From Bacillus pumilus (GTDB taxonomy: Bacteria; Bacillota; Bacilli; Bacillales; Bacillaceae): a stretch of 64,000 bases of DNA. Where the stretch lies: the NCBI RefSeq assembly GCF_009937765.1, contig NZ_CP047089.1:1672272-1736271 (forward strand). The letters run 5' to 3'. Of the stretch, positions 37,183-46,549 are shown piece by piece (position 1 is the stretch's first letter; each line of letters opens with the position of its first letter). A program made the translations under genes and the position numbers. The notes beneath the pieces were generated by a model that had not been told where the DNA came from, did not search any database, and saw only the letters and a program-made list of their open reading frames with translations.

Positions 37183-37271
37183 ATTTCTAATCCCTCACTA
37201 TATTACATTCGAATTCATACCATCTTTTATTATAGCATAAAAAATCCCCTTTTTTCTCCTAGATAGAACAC

Positions 37272-37300
37272 AAAAAAACTAGGGGGATATGCGCCCTAGT
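37272..37300 (-). terminator. cotE terminator
   Basis: ACTAGGG and CCCTAGT arms followed on the minus strand by TTTTTTT, just after the cotE stop. Confidence 0.85.
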
Positions 37301-37306
37301 CATGAA

Positions 37307-37852
37307 TTACTCTTCTGGATCACCCGCTAGAAATTCTGGATGAATATCCTCTAACTCCTCATCCACCTCTTCTTCCCACTCGTGATCATCTTTTTCTTTC
37401 CAACTTGAATTGACCTCTACAACAATTTTTGTTTCTCCTACCACTTCAGCAATGAATTCCCGCTCTGCTTGAACGATAATTTTATTGCCGTTTGGAGAAA
37501 TGGTCACTTCTAAGCAATTCGGCTGCTGGAGCACTTTTGCAATCACTTCATGCTCATCATCAAGGAAATTTTTGTCTTTATATCTCAGTTTGATGATGTC
37601 TACATATTTCACCCGTTCAGTGACAACTTCTGTTTTTGTGTTATCGGCGTAAGAATACCATACGTTAATATCGAAGGTTCCTTCAATCTCAACAGTTTTA
37701 CCGACCTTTTCAGCATCATAATTATGATTAATGATCCAACCACCTAGGATGCTGGTTGGTTTTTGCGATGGAGAAATCGTGTGTGTGCTTTGGGTGAATT
37801 TCCTCCCTTTTGCAACCACCGCTTTTGTAATAATTTCTCTGTATTCAGACAT
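37307..37852 (-). CDS. cotE: outer spore coat morphogenetic protein CotE
   Basis: 181 residues, the family length. The conserved start [19 protein letters not shown] is followed by [32 protein letters not shown] and an acidic tail ([16 protein letters not shown]), which in B. subtilis is needed for coat assembly. CotE forms the ring around the forespore on which the outer coat is built. B. subtilis cotE is made under SigE and SigK. AAGGAGG precedes ATG 37852. Confidence 0.97.
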   Translation of the reverse strand: MSEYREIITKAVVAKGRKFTQSTHTISPSQKPTSILGGWIINHNYDAEKVGKTVEIEGTFDINVWYSYADNTKTEVVTERVKYVDIIKLRYKDKNFLDDEHEVIAKVLQQPNCLEVTISPNGNKIIVQAEREFIAEVVGETKIVVEVNSSWKEKDDHEWEEEVDEELEDIHPEFLAGDPEE

Positions 37853-38025
37853 TCCGGCATGCCTCCTTGTTCTTGATCGTTTTATCTTATGCTGGGCATT
37901 CGTCTAGTGTGTCACGATTTTGAACTTCATGATCAAATTAAATTCATTTCTGTTTCAGTGTATGCATGGTCGCCCATAAACTTGCCTTGAAAATTGGAAA
38001 AGTTGGAGAGTGAGAGATTTTGGGG

Positions 38026-38054
38026 TTGACTGTAATGGTGTCATTTGATGTAAT
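38026..38054 (+). promoter_or_regulatory. SigA-type promoter of the 24-codon gene
   Basis: TTGACT (38026-38031), 17-base spacer, TGTAAT (38049-38054). It points at the small ORF at 38093 on the plus strand, opposite to its neighbours. Confidence 0.7.
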
Positions 38055-38092
38055 AAAGATAGTAGCCCTTCTTTATATAAGGAGGAGATCTT

Positions 38093-38167
38093 ATGAAACA
38101 ATTTAATATTATAATAAACATTTTTGGATTAAGCATTGAGCTTCAATTCAAATCTTTTAATCTGTAA
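38093..38167 (+). CDS. 24-residue hydrophobic/amphipathic peptide, unrecognised
   Basis: ATG 38093 is preceded by AAGGAGGAG (near-perfect ribosome site, eight-base gap) and a SigA-like promoter, and encodes MKQFNIIINIFGLSIELQFK plus SFNL before TAA. The pattern alternates hydrophobic and polar residues and has a central Gly, unlike a standard signal peptide. A 15-bp perfect hairpin follows 44 bases downstream. It could be a signalling peptide, a small membrane-active toxin or a leader ORF; I know no match. It lies between cotE and ymcA on the opposite strand. Confidence 0.5.
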   Translation: MKQFNIIINIFGLSIELQFKSFNL

Positions 38168-38210
38168 AATCAATTAATTTTTAGTTAATAACGTATCTAC
38201 GAAATACAGG

Positions 38211-38246
38211 GCTACTGCATCAACATTTTGTTGTTGATGCAGTAGC
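38211..38246 (+). repeat. 15-bp perfect hairpin downstream of the 24-codon gene
   Basis: GCTACTGCATCAACA (38211-38225) and TGTTGATGCAGTAGC (38232-38246) are fully complementary around a 6-base loop. Neither strand has a T tract after it, so it is not a standard intrinsic terminator; it may protect a transcript end or act in regulation. Confidence 0.8.
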
Positions 38247-38278
38247 AAAATACAAATTACATATATTCTATATAACAA

Positions 38279-38303
38279 AAAACCCCGCATCTGCGGGGTT
38301 TTC
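38279..38303. terminator. bidirectional terminator at the end of ymcA
   Basis: AAAACCCCGCA-TC-TGCGGGGTTTT, an 11-bp stem with A and T runs on both sides, just after the ymcA stop; it would also stop transcripts of the small plus-strand gene. Confidence 0.9.
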
Positions 38304-38738
38304 TCATTTAATGGAGCAACTTGGTGATGAATTTTTCACTTTTGAACCGGTTTCTCCTAATAAGAGGTCACCGCCGGTTGAAAGAATGATTTCATCTGTT
38401 ACTTGATTAGAAATCGTATGCGCCACGAGCTGCAATAGGGAATTGACTTCCACTTGTGATTCTTTGAATTCTTGAATCACTGGGATTTCATCCAGTTCTT
38501 CTTGCAGGGCATCGATTTTTTCTTCCACTTGCTTTAAGGCTTCATGTTTGCCGTAATGCTTTAAATTTACCGCTTGTTTTTGAAGCGCCTTAATTTGGTT
38601 AATAATCGTTGAAATTTTTGTATTTTCATTGATTTGCGCTTCTGCTTTTTTGAAGAAATCAACTTCTTCTGTTTCAGAAATCATTTTAGCGAGCTCTCTT
38701 GCGCGCTCGACAATCTCTTTTTTTGAATAAAGCGTCAT
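38304..38738 (-). CDS. ymcA: YlbF/YmcA-family regulator YmcA (RicA)
   Basis: 144 residues, all helical, with the family start SKKEIVERARELAKMISETE and a central IKALQKQAVNLKHYGKHEAL. In B. subtilis it forms a complex with YlbF and YaaT that binds Fe-S clusters, promotes Spo0A activation, biofilm formation and competence, and assists RNase Y. The C-terminal SSPSCSIK supplies a cysteine near the expected ligand position. Its start lies just after the miaB stop, so it is coupled to miaB. Confidence 0.94.
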   Translation of the reverse strand: MTLYSKKEIVERARELAKMISETEEVDFFKKAEAQINENTKISTIINQIKALQKQAVNLKHYGKHEALKQVEEKIDALQEELDEIPVIQEFKESQVEVNSLLQLVAHTISNQVTDEIILSTGGDLLLGETGSKVKNSSPSCSIK

Positions 38739-38739
38739 T

Positions 38740-40266
38740 TTAATTCACCTCGATAGCTTCTCCAACCATTTCTCCGTCAAGAGACCAAGTTTTGGCTTGT
38801 GTGATTTTCACTTTGACGATGTTGCCAATCGCTTCTTTTGGTGCTTTAAAATTCACAAGCTTGCTTTTACTTGTATATCCGGCTAGGATTTCAGGGTTAT
38901 TTTTACTTTCACCCTCTACTAATACTTCGACAGTCTGCCCTTCATATTCCTTCATTTTTTTCGCAGAAATTTCATTCACGAGGGCATTCAGGCGCTGTAG
39001 ACGTTCTTTTTTCACATGCATCGGTACGTTGTCTTGCATTTTCGCTGCTGGTGTTCCTTCTCTTGGAGAGTAAATGAACGTATAAGCTGCATCAAACTCA
39101 ACCTCGCGATAGAGGGAAAGTGTTTCCTCAAACTGCTCATCTGTCTCATTTGGGAACCCAACAATAATATCCGTTGTTAATGAAGCATTTGGCATGGCTT
39201 CTTTGATTTTGCGCACAAGATCAAGGTAACGCTCACGGTCATATTTTCTCGCCATAAGTTTCAAGACAGAAGAACTACCGGATTGAACTGGCAAATGAAT
39301 ATGATCGAGAAGGTTCCCACCCTTAGCTAACACTTCAATTAAGTGATCATCAAAGTCACGCGGGTGGCTTGTTGTAAAACGGATACGCGGAATATCGATT
39401 TTACGCAGCTCATCCATCAAGTGTCCAAGACCATATTCCATGTCTTCAAAATCTTTTCCATACGCATTCACGTTTTGACCAAGAAGGGTTATTTCCTTAT
39501 ATCCTTCTGCCGCTAAACGTCTGACCTCTTGAATAATTTCGTCAGGGCGGCGGCTTCTTTCTTTACCGCGCGTGTAAGGGACGATACAGTATGTACAGAA
39601 TTTATCACAGCCGTACATAATATTCACCCAGCCCTTAATTTTTCCTTGGCGGGCTCTCGGAAGGTTTTCAATGACATCGCCTTCTTTTGACCAAACCTCA
39701 ATGACCATTTCTTTTGAAAGATAGCATTCAGATAACAACTCTGGTAAGCGGTGAATGTTGTGTGTACCGAAAATCAAATCAACAAATGGATGTTTCTTCA
39801 AAATACGGTTGACGACAGATTCCTCTTGCGACATACATCCGCAGACACCTAAAATTAAATCTGGCTTTTCACGCTTTAATGCTTTTAAATGACCAAGCTC
39901 TCCGAACACTTTGTTTTCCGCATTCTCACGAATTGCACAAGTGTTTAATAGGATAACATTTGCATCTTCCGTTGAGTTTGTCGGTTCATAACCAAGCGCC
40001 ATAAAAATACCAGCCATCACTTCTGTGTCATGCTCATTCATTTGACAGCCATATGTGCGAATATAAAACTTGCGCCCGTTTCCTAACCCTTGAAAACGCT
40101 CGTCAATTTGAAATTGATTGTATTCGACTTCTTCTTTACCCCGTTTTTTTGCATCTTTTAAGGAAGGCGGAATGTACACAGCTTCAAAATACTGGCTGTA
40201 GTCCTTCTCGGATTTTTTGTCCGATGAACTTACTTGTCCGCTCGCTTTTCTCTGCTCTTCATTCAT
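38740..40266 (-). CDS. miaB: tRNA-2-methylthio-N6-dimethylallyladenosine synthase MiaB
   Basis: 508 residues. The N-terminal UPF0004 domain holds three cluster cysteines ([30 protein letters not shown]); the radical-SAM motif is [17 protein letters not shown]; a TRAM domain ends the protein ([13 protein letters not shown] to the end). It adds the 2-methylthio group to i6A37 made by MiaA, using SAM and two 4Fe-4S clusters. The first 60 residues are a polar extension common in Bacillus. The B. subtilis name is ymcB. Confidence 0.97.
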   Translation of the reverse strand: MNEEQRKASGQVSSSDKKSEKDYSQYFEAVYIPPSLKDAKKRGKEEVEYNQFQIDERFQGLGNGRKFYIRTYGCQMNEHDTEVMAGIFMALGYEPTNSTEDANVILLNTCAIRENAENKVFGELGHLKALKREKPDLILGVCGCMSQEESVVNRILKKHPFVDLIFGTHNIHRLPELLSECYLSKEMVIEVWSKEGDVIENLPRARQGKIKGWVNIMYGCDKFCTYCIVPYTRGKERSRRPDEIIQEVRRLAAEGYKEITLLGQNVNAYGKDFEDMEYGLGHLMDELRKIDIPRIRFTTSHPRDFDDHLIEVLAKGGNLLDHIHLPVQSGSSSVLKLMARKYDRERYLDLVRKIKEAMPNASLTTDIIVGFPNETDEQFEETLSLYREVEFDAAYTFIYSPREGTPAAKMQDNVPMHVKKERLQRLNALVNEISAKKMKEYEGQTVEVLVEGESKNNPEILAGYTSKSKLVNFKAPKEAIGNIVKVKITQAKTWSLDGEMVGEAIEVN

Positions 40267-40401
40267 GTATTTGTACTCCTTTCAAACCAAGCTCCACCCT
40301 ACAGTATAGACTATTTTGTCGTGAATTGAAAATAAATTCATATGCAGTCTTTCTATAAAAAATGGCTATTCATCAAGAAGGTCACAGCCAATCTCTTTAT
40401 T

Positions 40402-40426
40402 AAAAAAAGAGAGCCTGCGCTCTCTC
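40402..40426 (-). terminator. kbl terminator overlapping the stop codon
   Basis: AGAGAGC-CTGC-GCTCTCT with TTTTTTT after it on the minus strand; the right arm reaches into the kbl stop codon region. Confidence 0.85.
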
Positions 40427-41603
40427 AATCAAGTATGTTTAGTTTTTTCGCTTCTTCTTCGATGATCGTCAGTGCACGGTCAAGCTCTTCTTTTGTGTGC
40501 TCTGCTGTGATGATGGCTCTAATTCTCGCTTTTCCTTTTGCTACAGTTGGGAAAGCAATGCCTTGAGCAAAAACGCCGCGCTCGATTAACGCTTTTGAAA
40601 AACGGAAAGTGAGGGCCTCGTCTCCAATCATCATTGGAATAATAGGCGTTTCTGTTGGTGCCACCTCAAATCCAAGGCCGATGACTTTTTCTTTAAAATA
40701 GGCCGCGTTCTCCCAAAGAGTTTCAATGCGCTCTGGTTCATCTAACAGCACTTCAATCGCTTCTTCACATGCTCTAGTCACAGCTGGCGGATGTGAGGTA
40801 CTGAATAAAAACGGTCTTGCTTTATGTTTTAAATAGTCAATTAAAACGGCTGATCCCGCTACATAGCCGCCGAGCACTCCGACAGCCTTACTAAGTGTTC
40901 CAACCTGAATATGCACCCTGCCGTCGAGTTTAAAATGGTTGACTGTCCCGCGGCCATTTTCACCAAGCACACCCGAGGCATGTGCATCGTCTACCATCAC
41001 AAATGCATCATATGCTTCTGCGAGCCTGACAATCTCAGAAAGTGGCGCAATATCTCCATCCATTGAGAACACACCGTCTGTGACGATGAGACGAACGCGG
41101 TAATTCATAGATTTCTTTAAAATTTTCTCAAGCTCTTCCATATTGGCATGACCATATACTTTTTTATCTGCTTTTGTTAACCGAATGCCGTCGATGATTG
41201 AGGCATGATTCAGTTCATCTGAAATCACAATATCATCTTTTGTCAGAATACTAGATAAAACCCCTTGATTGGTCGTAAAGCCTGATTGAAACACAAGAGC
41301 TGCCTCGGTCTTTTTAAATGCAGCGAGCTTTTTTTCAAGGCGTTCGTGCATCGTCATTGTGCCAGCGATCGTTCGTACAGATCCTGTACCAGCACCGAAT
41401 TCATCAATCGCCTCTTTTGCCGCTTTCATCAGCCTTGGATGCGAGGTGAGGCCTAAGTAGTTATTTGAGGAGAGCTGTATGACAGATTGTTCATTTAATG
41501 TCACTGTGGATGATTGTTTTGAGTCAATCTCTTTCAATGTTTGGTGGGTGCCTTGCTGCTTCATTGTTTCCAGTTCATCTTGTAAATACGTGAATTCTTT
41601 CAT
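40425..41603 (-). CDS. kbl: glycine C-acetyltransferase (2-amino-3-ketobutyrate CoA ligase)
   Basis: 392 residues from ATG 41603 (MKEFTYLQDEL), with AAGGGGGAAG upstream; an adjacent ATG one codon earlier is also possible. Alpha-oxoamine synthase family: the PLP lysine is in VGTLSKAVGVLGGY, and substrate contacts lie in SSNNYLGL and DDAHASGVLG. It cleaves 2-amino-3-oxobutyrate with CoA to glycine and acetyl-CoA, the second step of threonine degradation. The start overlaps the tdh stop by one base, so the two are translationally coupled. Confidence 0.96.
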   Translation of the reverse strand: MKEFTYLQDELETMKQQGTHQTLKEIDSKQSSTVTLNEQSVIQLSSNNYLGLTSHPRLMKAAKEAIDEFGAGTGSVRTIAGTMTMHERLEKKLAAFKKTEAALVFQSGFTTNQGVLSSILTKDDIVISDELNHASIIDGIRLTKADKKVYGHANMEELEKILKKSMNYRVRLIVTDGVFSMDGDIAPLSEIVRLAEAYDAFVMVDDAHASGVLGENGRGTVNHFKLDGRVHIQVGTLSKAVGVLGGYVAGSAVLIDYLKHKARPFLFSTSHPPAVTRACEEAIEVLLDEPERIETLWENAAYFKEKVIGLGFEVAPTETPIIPMMIGDEALTFRFSKALIERGVFAQGIAFPTVAKGKARIRAIITAEHTKEELDRALTIIEEEAKKLNILD

Positions 41604-42667
41604 CATTTCTTCCCCCTTTGATTTGATGGCATCATCAGTACGACTTTTCCGCACGTACCATTTCTCATGAGTTCAAATCCCTTTTCGAACTGTTCAAATG
41701 GCAGTGTATGGGTGACAACTGGCTGGACATCGATGGTATTCGTTCTTAATAACTCAGATACTTGACGCCACGTCTCAAACATTTTTCTCCCCGTGATCCC
41801 TTGCACGGTTAATCCCCTAAAAACAATTTGATTCGTAATGTCAATTGTCACTGGTCGTTCCGGCAAACTGAGGATATTCACTTTCCCTCCATTTGCACAT
41901 GACTCGAGAGCTTGATTAATGGCAACTGGATGTCCTGACATTTCGCATATCACATCTGCGCCTTCCATCCGCGTGAACTGCTTAATCACCTCAACAGGAT
42001 CACCTTTTCCAATATCCACGATATGGTCTGCCCCCATTTTCCTAGCAAGATCCAGCCTGTATTGGTTTTGATCGACAGCAAACACTTGGACAGCACCGGA
42101 AGCTTTCGCGACGGCGATCGCCATTAAACCGATTGGTCCGCAGCCAAAAATCGCCACTGACTTACCTGAAACAGGTGTGTGAAGCACTGTATGAACCGCA
42201 TTTCCAAGCGGCTCTTGAATAGACGCAAGCTCTACTGGCATTTGAGCTGGATTGTGCCACACATTTTGTTCAGGTACTTTGACATATTCAGCAAAACACC
42301 CGTCAATGTCTACCCCTAAAATTTTCGTTTCATTACACAAGTGCTGTTGCCCAGTTAAACACATAGAGCACTGATTACATACAACATGAGTCTCTGCCGA
42401 TACAAAATCCCCTACTTTTGCACGTGAGACTTGCTTTCCCGTCTTGACAACTTCCCCTGTAAATTCATGTCCAAAAATGTAGGGCGCTTTCACTCTCCCC
42501 TTTGCCCAATCATCCCAATTATAAATATGCACGTCTGTTCCGCATATCGATGTGGCTTTTACCTGTATCAATACTTCATGATCATTGATTTCTGGAATCG
42601 GCATCTCCATCAACACCGCTCCGTAAGCGCTTTCTTTTTTAACAATTGCTTTCATCGTTCCACACAT
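41603..42667 (-). CDS. tdh: L-threonine 3-dehydrogenase
   Basis: 354 residues from ATG 42667, nine bases after AAAGGGG. Zinc-dependent medium-chain dehydrogenase: catalytic zinc ligands in SICGTDVH and GHEFTGEV, the structural four-Cys set CNQCSMCLTGQQHLC, and the NAD-binding FGCGPIGLMAIAVAKASG. It oxidises threonine to 2-amino-3-oxobutyrate for Kbl. First gene of tdh-kbl. In B. subtilis spoVS is the neighbour; here an RND transporter gene intervenes. Confidence 0.95.
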   Translation of the reverse strand: MCGTMKAIVKKESAYGAVLMEMPIPEINDHEVLIQVKATSICGTDVHIYNWDDWAKGRVKAPYIFGHEFTGEVVKTGKQVSRAKVGDFVSAETHVVCNQCSMCLTGQQHLCNETKILGVDIDGCFAEYVKVPEQNVWHNPAQMPVELASIQEPLGNAVHTVLHTPVSGKSVAIFGCGPIGLMAIAVAKASGAVQVFAVDQNQYRLDLARKMGADHIVDIGKGDPVEVIKQFTRMEGADVICEMSGHPVAINQALESCANGGKVNILSLPERPVTIDITNQIVFRGLTVQGITGRKMFETWRQVSELLRTNTIDVQPVVTHTLPFEQFEKGFELMRNGTCGKVVLMMPSNQRGKK

Positions 42668-42794
42668 GACGTACAACCCCTTTGTTAAAAAACTTCTCCC
42701 AATGAGATTTTAACACGTCTTATTTTAACCGTAAATACCACTGTCTATTGTATAAGGACAAATGAACACTCCACATATTTTTTTGGATATTTTT

Positions 42795-42838
42795 CTAAAA
42801 AAAAGCAAATCCCCGTAGAAAAGAAGATTTGCTTTTTG
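42795..42838 (-). terminator. terminator of the RND transporter gene
   Basis: AAAAGCAAATC and GATTTGCTTTT arms with a 14-base loop; TTTTTTT follows on the minus strand. Confidence 0.85.
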
Positions 42839-42840
42839 AT

Positions 42841-45800
42841 TTACCGTCTTTTTGAAACGGCAATATATAAGGCTGGCACGATTAATAGTGTCAAAATGGT
42901 TGAGAAAAAGACACCCGATACAATGCAAATAGCCAGCGGCTTAAACAGCGGATCATTGCTTAATGCTACAGGCATAAGGGCGACAAGGGCCGTAAATGCT
43001 GTAAGTAAAATTGGCCTGATCCTTGCTCTTCCCGCTTCAATGACAGCAGTCTGTTGATCGAATCCTTGCTTACGCCGCTGCTCAATAAATTCGAACAAGA
43101 CAACTGCGTTTCGAACAACGATACCAGCTAATGAGACAATTCCCATTGTTGCCATAAAGCTGAACGGCGTTTGTGTAACAAATAGTCCTATCACAGCTCC
43201 AGATATCGCTAAGTAAACCGTCCCTAGAACTAATAGTGGGAGCATCAATGAATTGAACTGGAAAGCGATGGTCACATAAATGAGCAGCAAGACAACCCCA
43301 AATAAGAGACTAATTTCAATAAAGAACTGGGATTGATCTTCATTTTCTCCGCCTTGAGAAATGGCTAAATCCTTCGCTGCATTCGTTTGTCCTACTTGAT
43401 CGACAACTTCTTTCATATCGTCTTTAAACGATTCTGACGTGCCAGGATACGCCTTCAACGTAATAGTCGGAATTCCATTTTCATGAGGAATGCTTTCGTA
43501 CTGCTCTGTTTCTTTTTCTTTTACATATCGGCTAAGCGGCTCGAGTGAAGGCATACCGCCTTCAGTTGAATTCACAGGCACTTTTATTTTGTTTAGCTTT
43601 AATCCATTTTGATGTGTACCTACATCCTGTTTGACAACTAAGTCGATATCATTTGTTCCTTGTTTAAAGCTGCCTAATGGCATGCCTTCTGTCACAAGAC
43701 CGAGCTGTCTGCTAACAAACTGAGCGCTGAGGCCATCCTCTGCCATTCGGTTACGGTTTAGTTCAAAGGAGATCGTTTTTACCGGCTGATTGACATCGTC
43801 AGTAATCAAGCTCGCTCCTTTTTCTTTCATTTCACTTGTGAGTGTTTCTTTGGCATCAATGAGCTTTGCGAAAGAGTCACCAGCAATGGTTACTGTTACA
43901 GGCGCACCAGTTGGTGGACCTTGAACAATGGTTTTCATAAAGATATCAGCATCTTTAAATTTATTACGCAATGGCTCTGTCATACGATCGATTAATTGTT
44001 TACTCGTCATCTGATCATTGTCTACTCTCACGACAACCTGACCAGTATGATCACTTGCATTTGAGATACTTTCATTAAACAGGTTCGGTACACCACCCCC
44101 TGCAAAGATCGCCGTCTCTTCAATACCTTTCTGTTTTTTCACTTCTTGTTCTATTTTCTCTAATGTTTCATTTGTTTTGTCTAATGTTGTTTCACTCGGA
44201 AGTGTGACAGTGACAACCACTTCTTTCTTATTCGCTGCAGGGAAAAATTCAAATGGTGTGACGAAAATTAGTAAAAAGGCTAGCGTTGCAACAAGCAAAC
44301 CACTTAAGCCAATAAGCAGCGGACGCTTCACAATGTTCGTCAGCACGCGGTCTGCATAAAAATCAGCTAATTTTTTTAATGGTTTGCCTAGGAATCCTGG
44401 CTCCTTTTGAATTTTCTTATTTTGTCTTTTTCGGTTCACGGTATATTGATAGACTGGCACTAGTGTCAGAGAAATGACCATAGACGCAAGTACAGTCGTT
44501 ACGAGAACAGACGGTAATGCTCGTATAAATGAACCGTTTGCACCTGAAAGGAAAACAAGTGGCAAGAAAGCAAACACAACCGCAAGTGTTGAGGTCAAAA
44601 TAGATCCTGCCACTTCTTTGACCCCTGCAATCGTTCCTTTCAGCGGGCTTTCATATTTTTTCATCTGCCTTAAAATATTATCGTTGACGACAATCGCATC
44701 ATCAACAAGTATTCCTAGGGCAATGATAAAGCCGATAATTGAAATCTGATTGAGGTCCACTTGTAAAAATGGTAGCGGAATCGTTCCGATGGTGATTGAT
44801 AATGGGATGGCAAGTGAAACGATAAACGCACCGCCAATAGTAAGACCAAGTGTGGTGACAACAATAACTGCGATGACCGCAATAATGGCTTCTTTTATCA
44901 AATCATTAAAAATGGCATCAACGTCACTTTTTTGTGAATAGTAGTTTACCCACTCGACACCTTTTGGAAGCTTTTTCTCATTTTCAATAACATCACTGAC
45001 TTTGTCATACATTTTCGGGATATCAAGTCCTGGTTTGATATTGACTGTAAATGAATAGGCAGGCTTTCCGTTATAAGACACAATGTCACTTTTCTCTTTT
45101 TCTACTTCTTTTAAGCTGCCAAGCTGACTAATTGTTACCGGTTCACGGTTCGTTTTGGAAAAAAGCTCAAGCTTTTTCACTTGATCCAAATGGTCGTAGG
45201 TATCGATGGACAGCTTGACCTTCTCGCCGCCTGTCCGAATGTCACCTAGTGGAGATGTGTCAAACTCCTGATTGATGGCATTTGTGACATCCGTAACTTT
45301 TAACCCTTCATCCTCCAGTTTGCTTGAATCTAAATTTAATACCGCTTGTTTGTCATTGAACCCTTTGATGACGACACTGTCTACTCCTTTGATGTCCTCC
45401 ACCTTTTCCTTCAACGCACGAAGCGATTCCTGACTTTTTGCTAAGTCTGCTGATTGACTTGCCACAACCATATAAGAACCAACCGGTACGTTGCCAAACT
45501 CATCCTTTACATCTGGCTCCATCACTCCGTCAGGAAAGGACGATGCAGCACTTGTGGTTTCGTTCTTAATTTGACTTGCCACCTTTTGAAAATCGGATTG
45601 ATCATCAATTTCAAGCACAATATTCGAAAAACCAATGGCAGAAACAGAACTCGTTTTCTCTACACCATTGATATCAGATATGGCTGATTCGAGCTTATTG
45701 GTTACATCACTTTCCACCTGTTTTGCATCCGCACCAGGAAACACGGTGGAAATTGTAACGATATTCGCTTGGAATTCTGGGAGTTCTCGCTTAGGAAGCT

Positions 45801-45885
45801 GCGTAAATAAATAGCCGCCTGCAATGAGAACAATAAAAAATAAAATAAAAACAAGCTTTCCTCTTTTTAAAAAAGCTTCAATCAT
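42841..45885 (-). CDS. RND-superfamily efflux transporter
   Basis: 1014 residues with the RND plan: TM1 (LVFILFFIVLIAGGYLF), a periplasmic-type loop of about 300 residues, TM2-7 including the proton-relay motif GILVDDAIVVNDN, a second large loop (about 560-840) and TM8-12. It starts AFLKRGKLVFILF and lacks an adjacent membrane-fusion or outer-membrane partner, as usual in Firmicutes. It does not match my memory of B. subtilis SwrC/YerP closely, so I give no symbol. Substrate (drugs, lipopeptides or fatty acids) unknown. It interrupts the spoVS-tdh order. Confidence 0.92.
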   Translation of the reverse strand: MIEAFLKRGKLVFILFFIVLIAGGYLFTQLPKRELPEFQANIVTISTVFPGADAKQVESDVTNKLESAISDINGVEKTSSVSAIGFSNIVLEIDDQSDFQKVASQIKNETTSAASSFPDGVMEPDVKDEFGNVPVGSYMVVASQSADLAKSQESLRALKEKVEDIKGVDSVVIKGFNDKQAVLNLDSSKLEDEGLKVTDVTNAINQEFDTSPLGDIRTGGEKVKLSIDTYDHLDQVKKLELFSKTNREPVTISQLGSLKEVEKEKSDIVSYNGKPAYSFTVNIKPGLDIPKMYDKVSDVIENEKKLPKGVEWVNYYSQKSDVDAIFNDLIKEAIIAVIAVIVVTTLGLTIGGAFIVSLAIPLSITIGTIPLPFLQVDLNQISIIGFIIALGILVDDAIVVNDNILRQMKKYESPLKGTIAGVKEVAGSILTSTLAVVFAFLPLVFLSGANGSFIRALPSVLVTTVLASMVISLTLVPVYQYTVNRKRQNKKIQKEPGFLGKPLKKLADFYADRVLTNIVKRPLLIGLSGLLVATLAFLLIFVTPFEFFPAANKKEVVVTVTLPSETTLDKTNETLEKIEQEVKKQKGIEETAIFAGGGVPNLFNESISNASDHTGQVVVRVDNDQMTSKQLIDRMTEPLRNKFKDADIFMKTIVQGPPTGAPVTVTIAGDSFAKLIDAKETLTSEMKEKGASLITDDVNQPVKTISFELNRNRMAEDGLSAQFVSRQLGLVTEGMPLGSFKQGTNDIDLVVKQDVGTHQNGLKLNKIKVPVNSTEGGMPSLEPLSRYVKEKETEQYESIPHENGIPTITLKAYPGTSESFKDDMKEVVDQVGQTNAAKDLAISQGGENEDQSQFFIEISLLFGVVLLLIYVTIAFQFNSLMLPLLVLGTVYLAISGAVIGLFVTQTPFSFMATMGIVSLAGIVVRNAVVLFEFIEQRRKQGFDQQTAVIEAGRARIRPILLTAFTALVALMPVALSNDPLFKPLAICIVSGVFFSTILTLLIVPALYIAVSKRR

Positions 45886-46037
45886 TATTTCACCTACTTA
45901 AATATTTATTTTTGATGAAGTATTTTCAACTTAATCTTAATTTATCATCATGGTGAAAAAATGCAAGCTCTAATATGTAATTTTTATCTATTTCATGAAC
46001 TGAATATGTTATATAAGAAATGTATAGTGGTAAACAA

Positions 46038-46071
46038 AAACAACCTGCTTACATGATGTAAGCAGGTTGAA
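46038..46071. terminator. spoVS terminator
   Basis: AACCTGCTTACA-TGA-TGTAAGCAGGTT, a perfect 12-bp stem followed on the minus strand by GTTTTTGTTT. Confidence 0.9.
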
Positions 46072-46087
46072 AATAATAAAATTAGAA

Positions 46088-46348
46088 TTATCGTGGCTCA
46101 ACAATCAATTTGATGGCTGTTCTTTCTTCTCCATCGATAAGAATGTCAGTAAAGGCTGGAATGCATATCAAATCCACTCCGCTTGGTGCAACAAATCCCC
46201 TTGCTATGGCTACAGCCTTGACCGCCTGATTCAGCGCTCCAGCGCCGATTGCTTGTATTTCCGCTGCACCGCGTTCACGTAAAACGCCTGCTAATGCTCC
46301 TGCTACTGAATTCGGATTTGACTTTGCTGAAACTTTTAAAATTTCCAT
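46088..46348 (-). CDS. spoVS: stage V sporulation protein S (SpoVS)
   Basis: 86 residues, the near-invariant Alba-like protein MEILKVSAKSNPNSVAGALA with GVLRERGAAEIQAIGAGALN and a strand-rich C-terminus. In B. subtilis it acts in septation and coat assembly and is needed for full sporulation; it probably binds nucleic acid. A ribosome site AAGGGGGA precedes ATG 46348. The 201 bases to ymdB hold its promoter region but no gene. Confidence 0.97.
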   Translation of the reverse strand: MEILKVSAKSNPNSVAGALAGVLRERGAAEIQAIGAGALNQAVKAVAIARGFVAPSGVDLICIPAFTDILIDGEERTAIKLIVEPR

Positions 46349-46549
46349 TTCTGCTCCCCCTTAAATTTACAATGGATAAGTGAGTGTTCATTAGAACAAT
46401 CTTTGTTAGATGATGCTATTTTTTGAAAATCCATCCCCAAAATGTTTTTCAAAAATAGCAGGCTACCTACCATTTTTACTATATTCACGATAGAGGGCGC
46501 ATATTCCTTCTTTCTGATTAATATTTTTCTGAAATAAATTTGTGAACAT

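Noticed and set aside
42841..45885. Naming the RND transporter swrC
   Set aside because: Remembered SwrC N-terminal sequence differs clearly from this protein, so the symbol was not applied.
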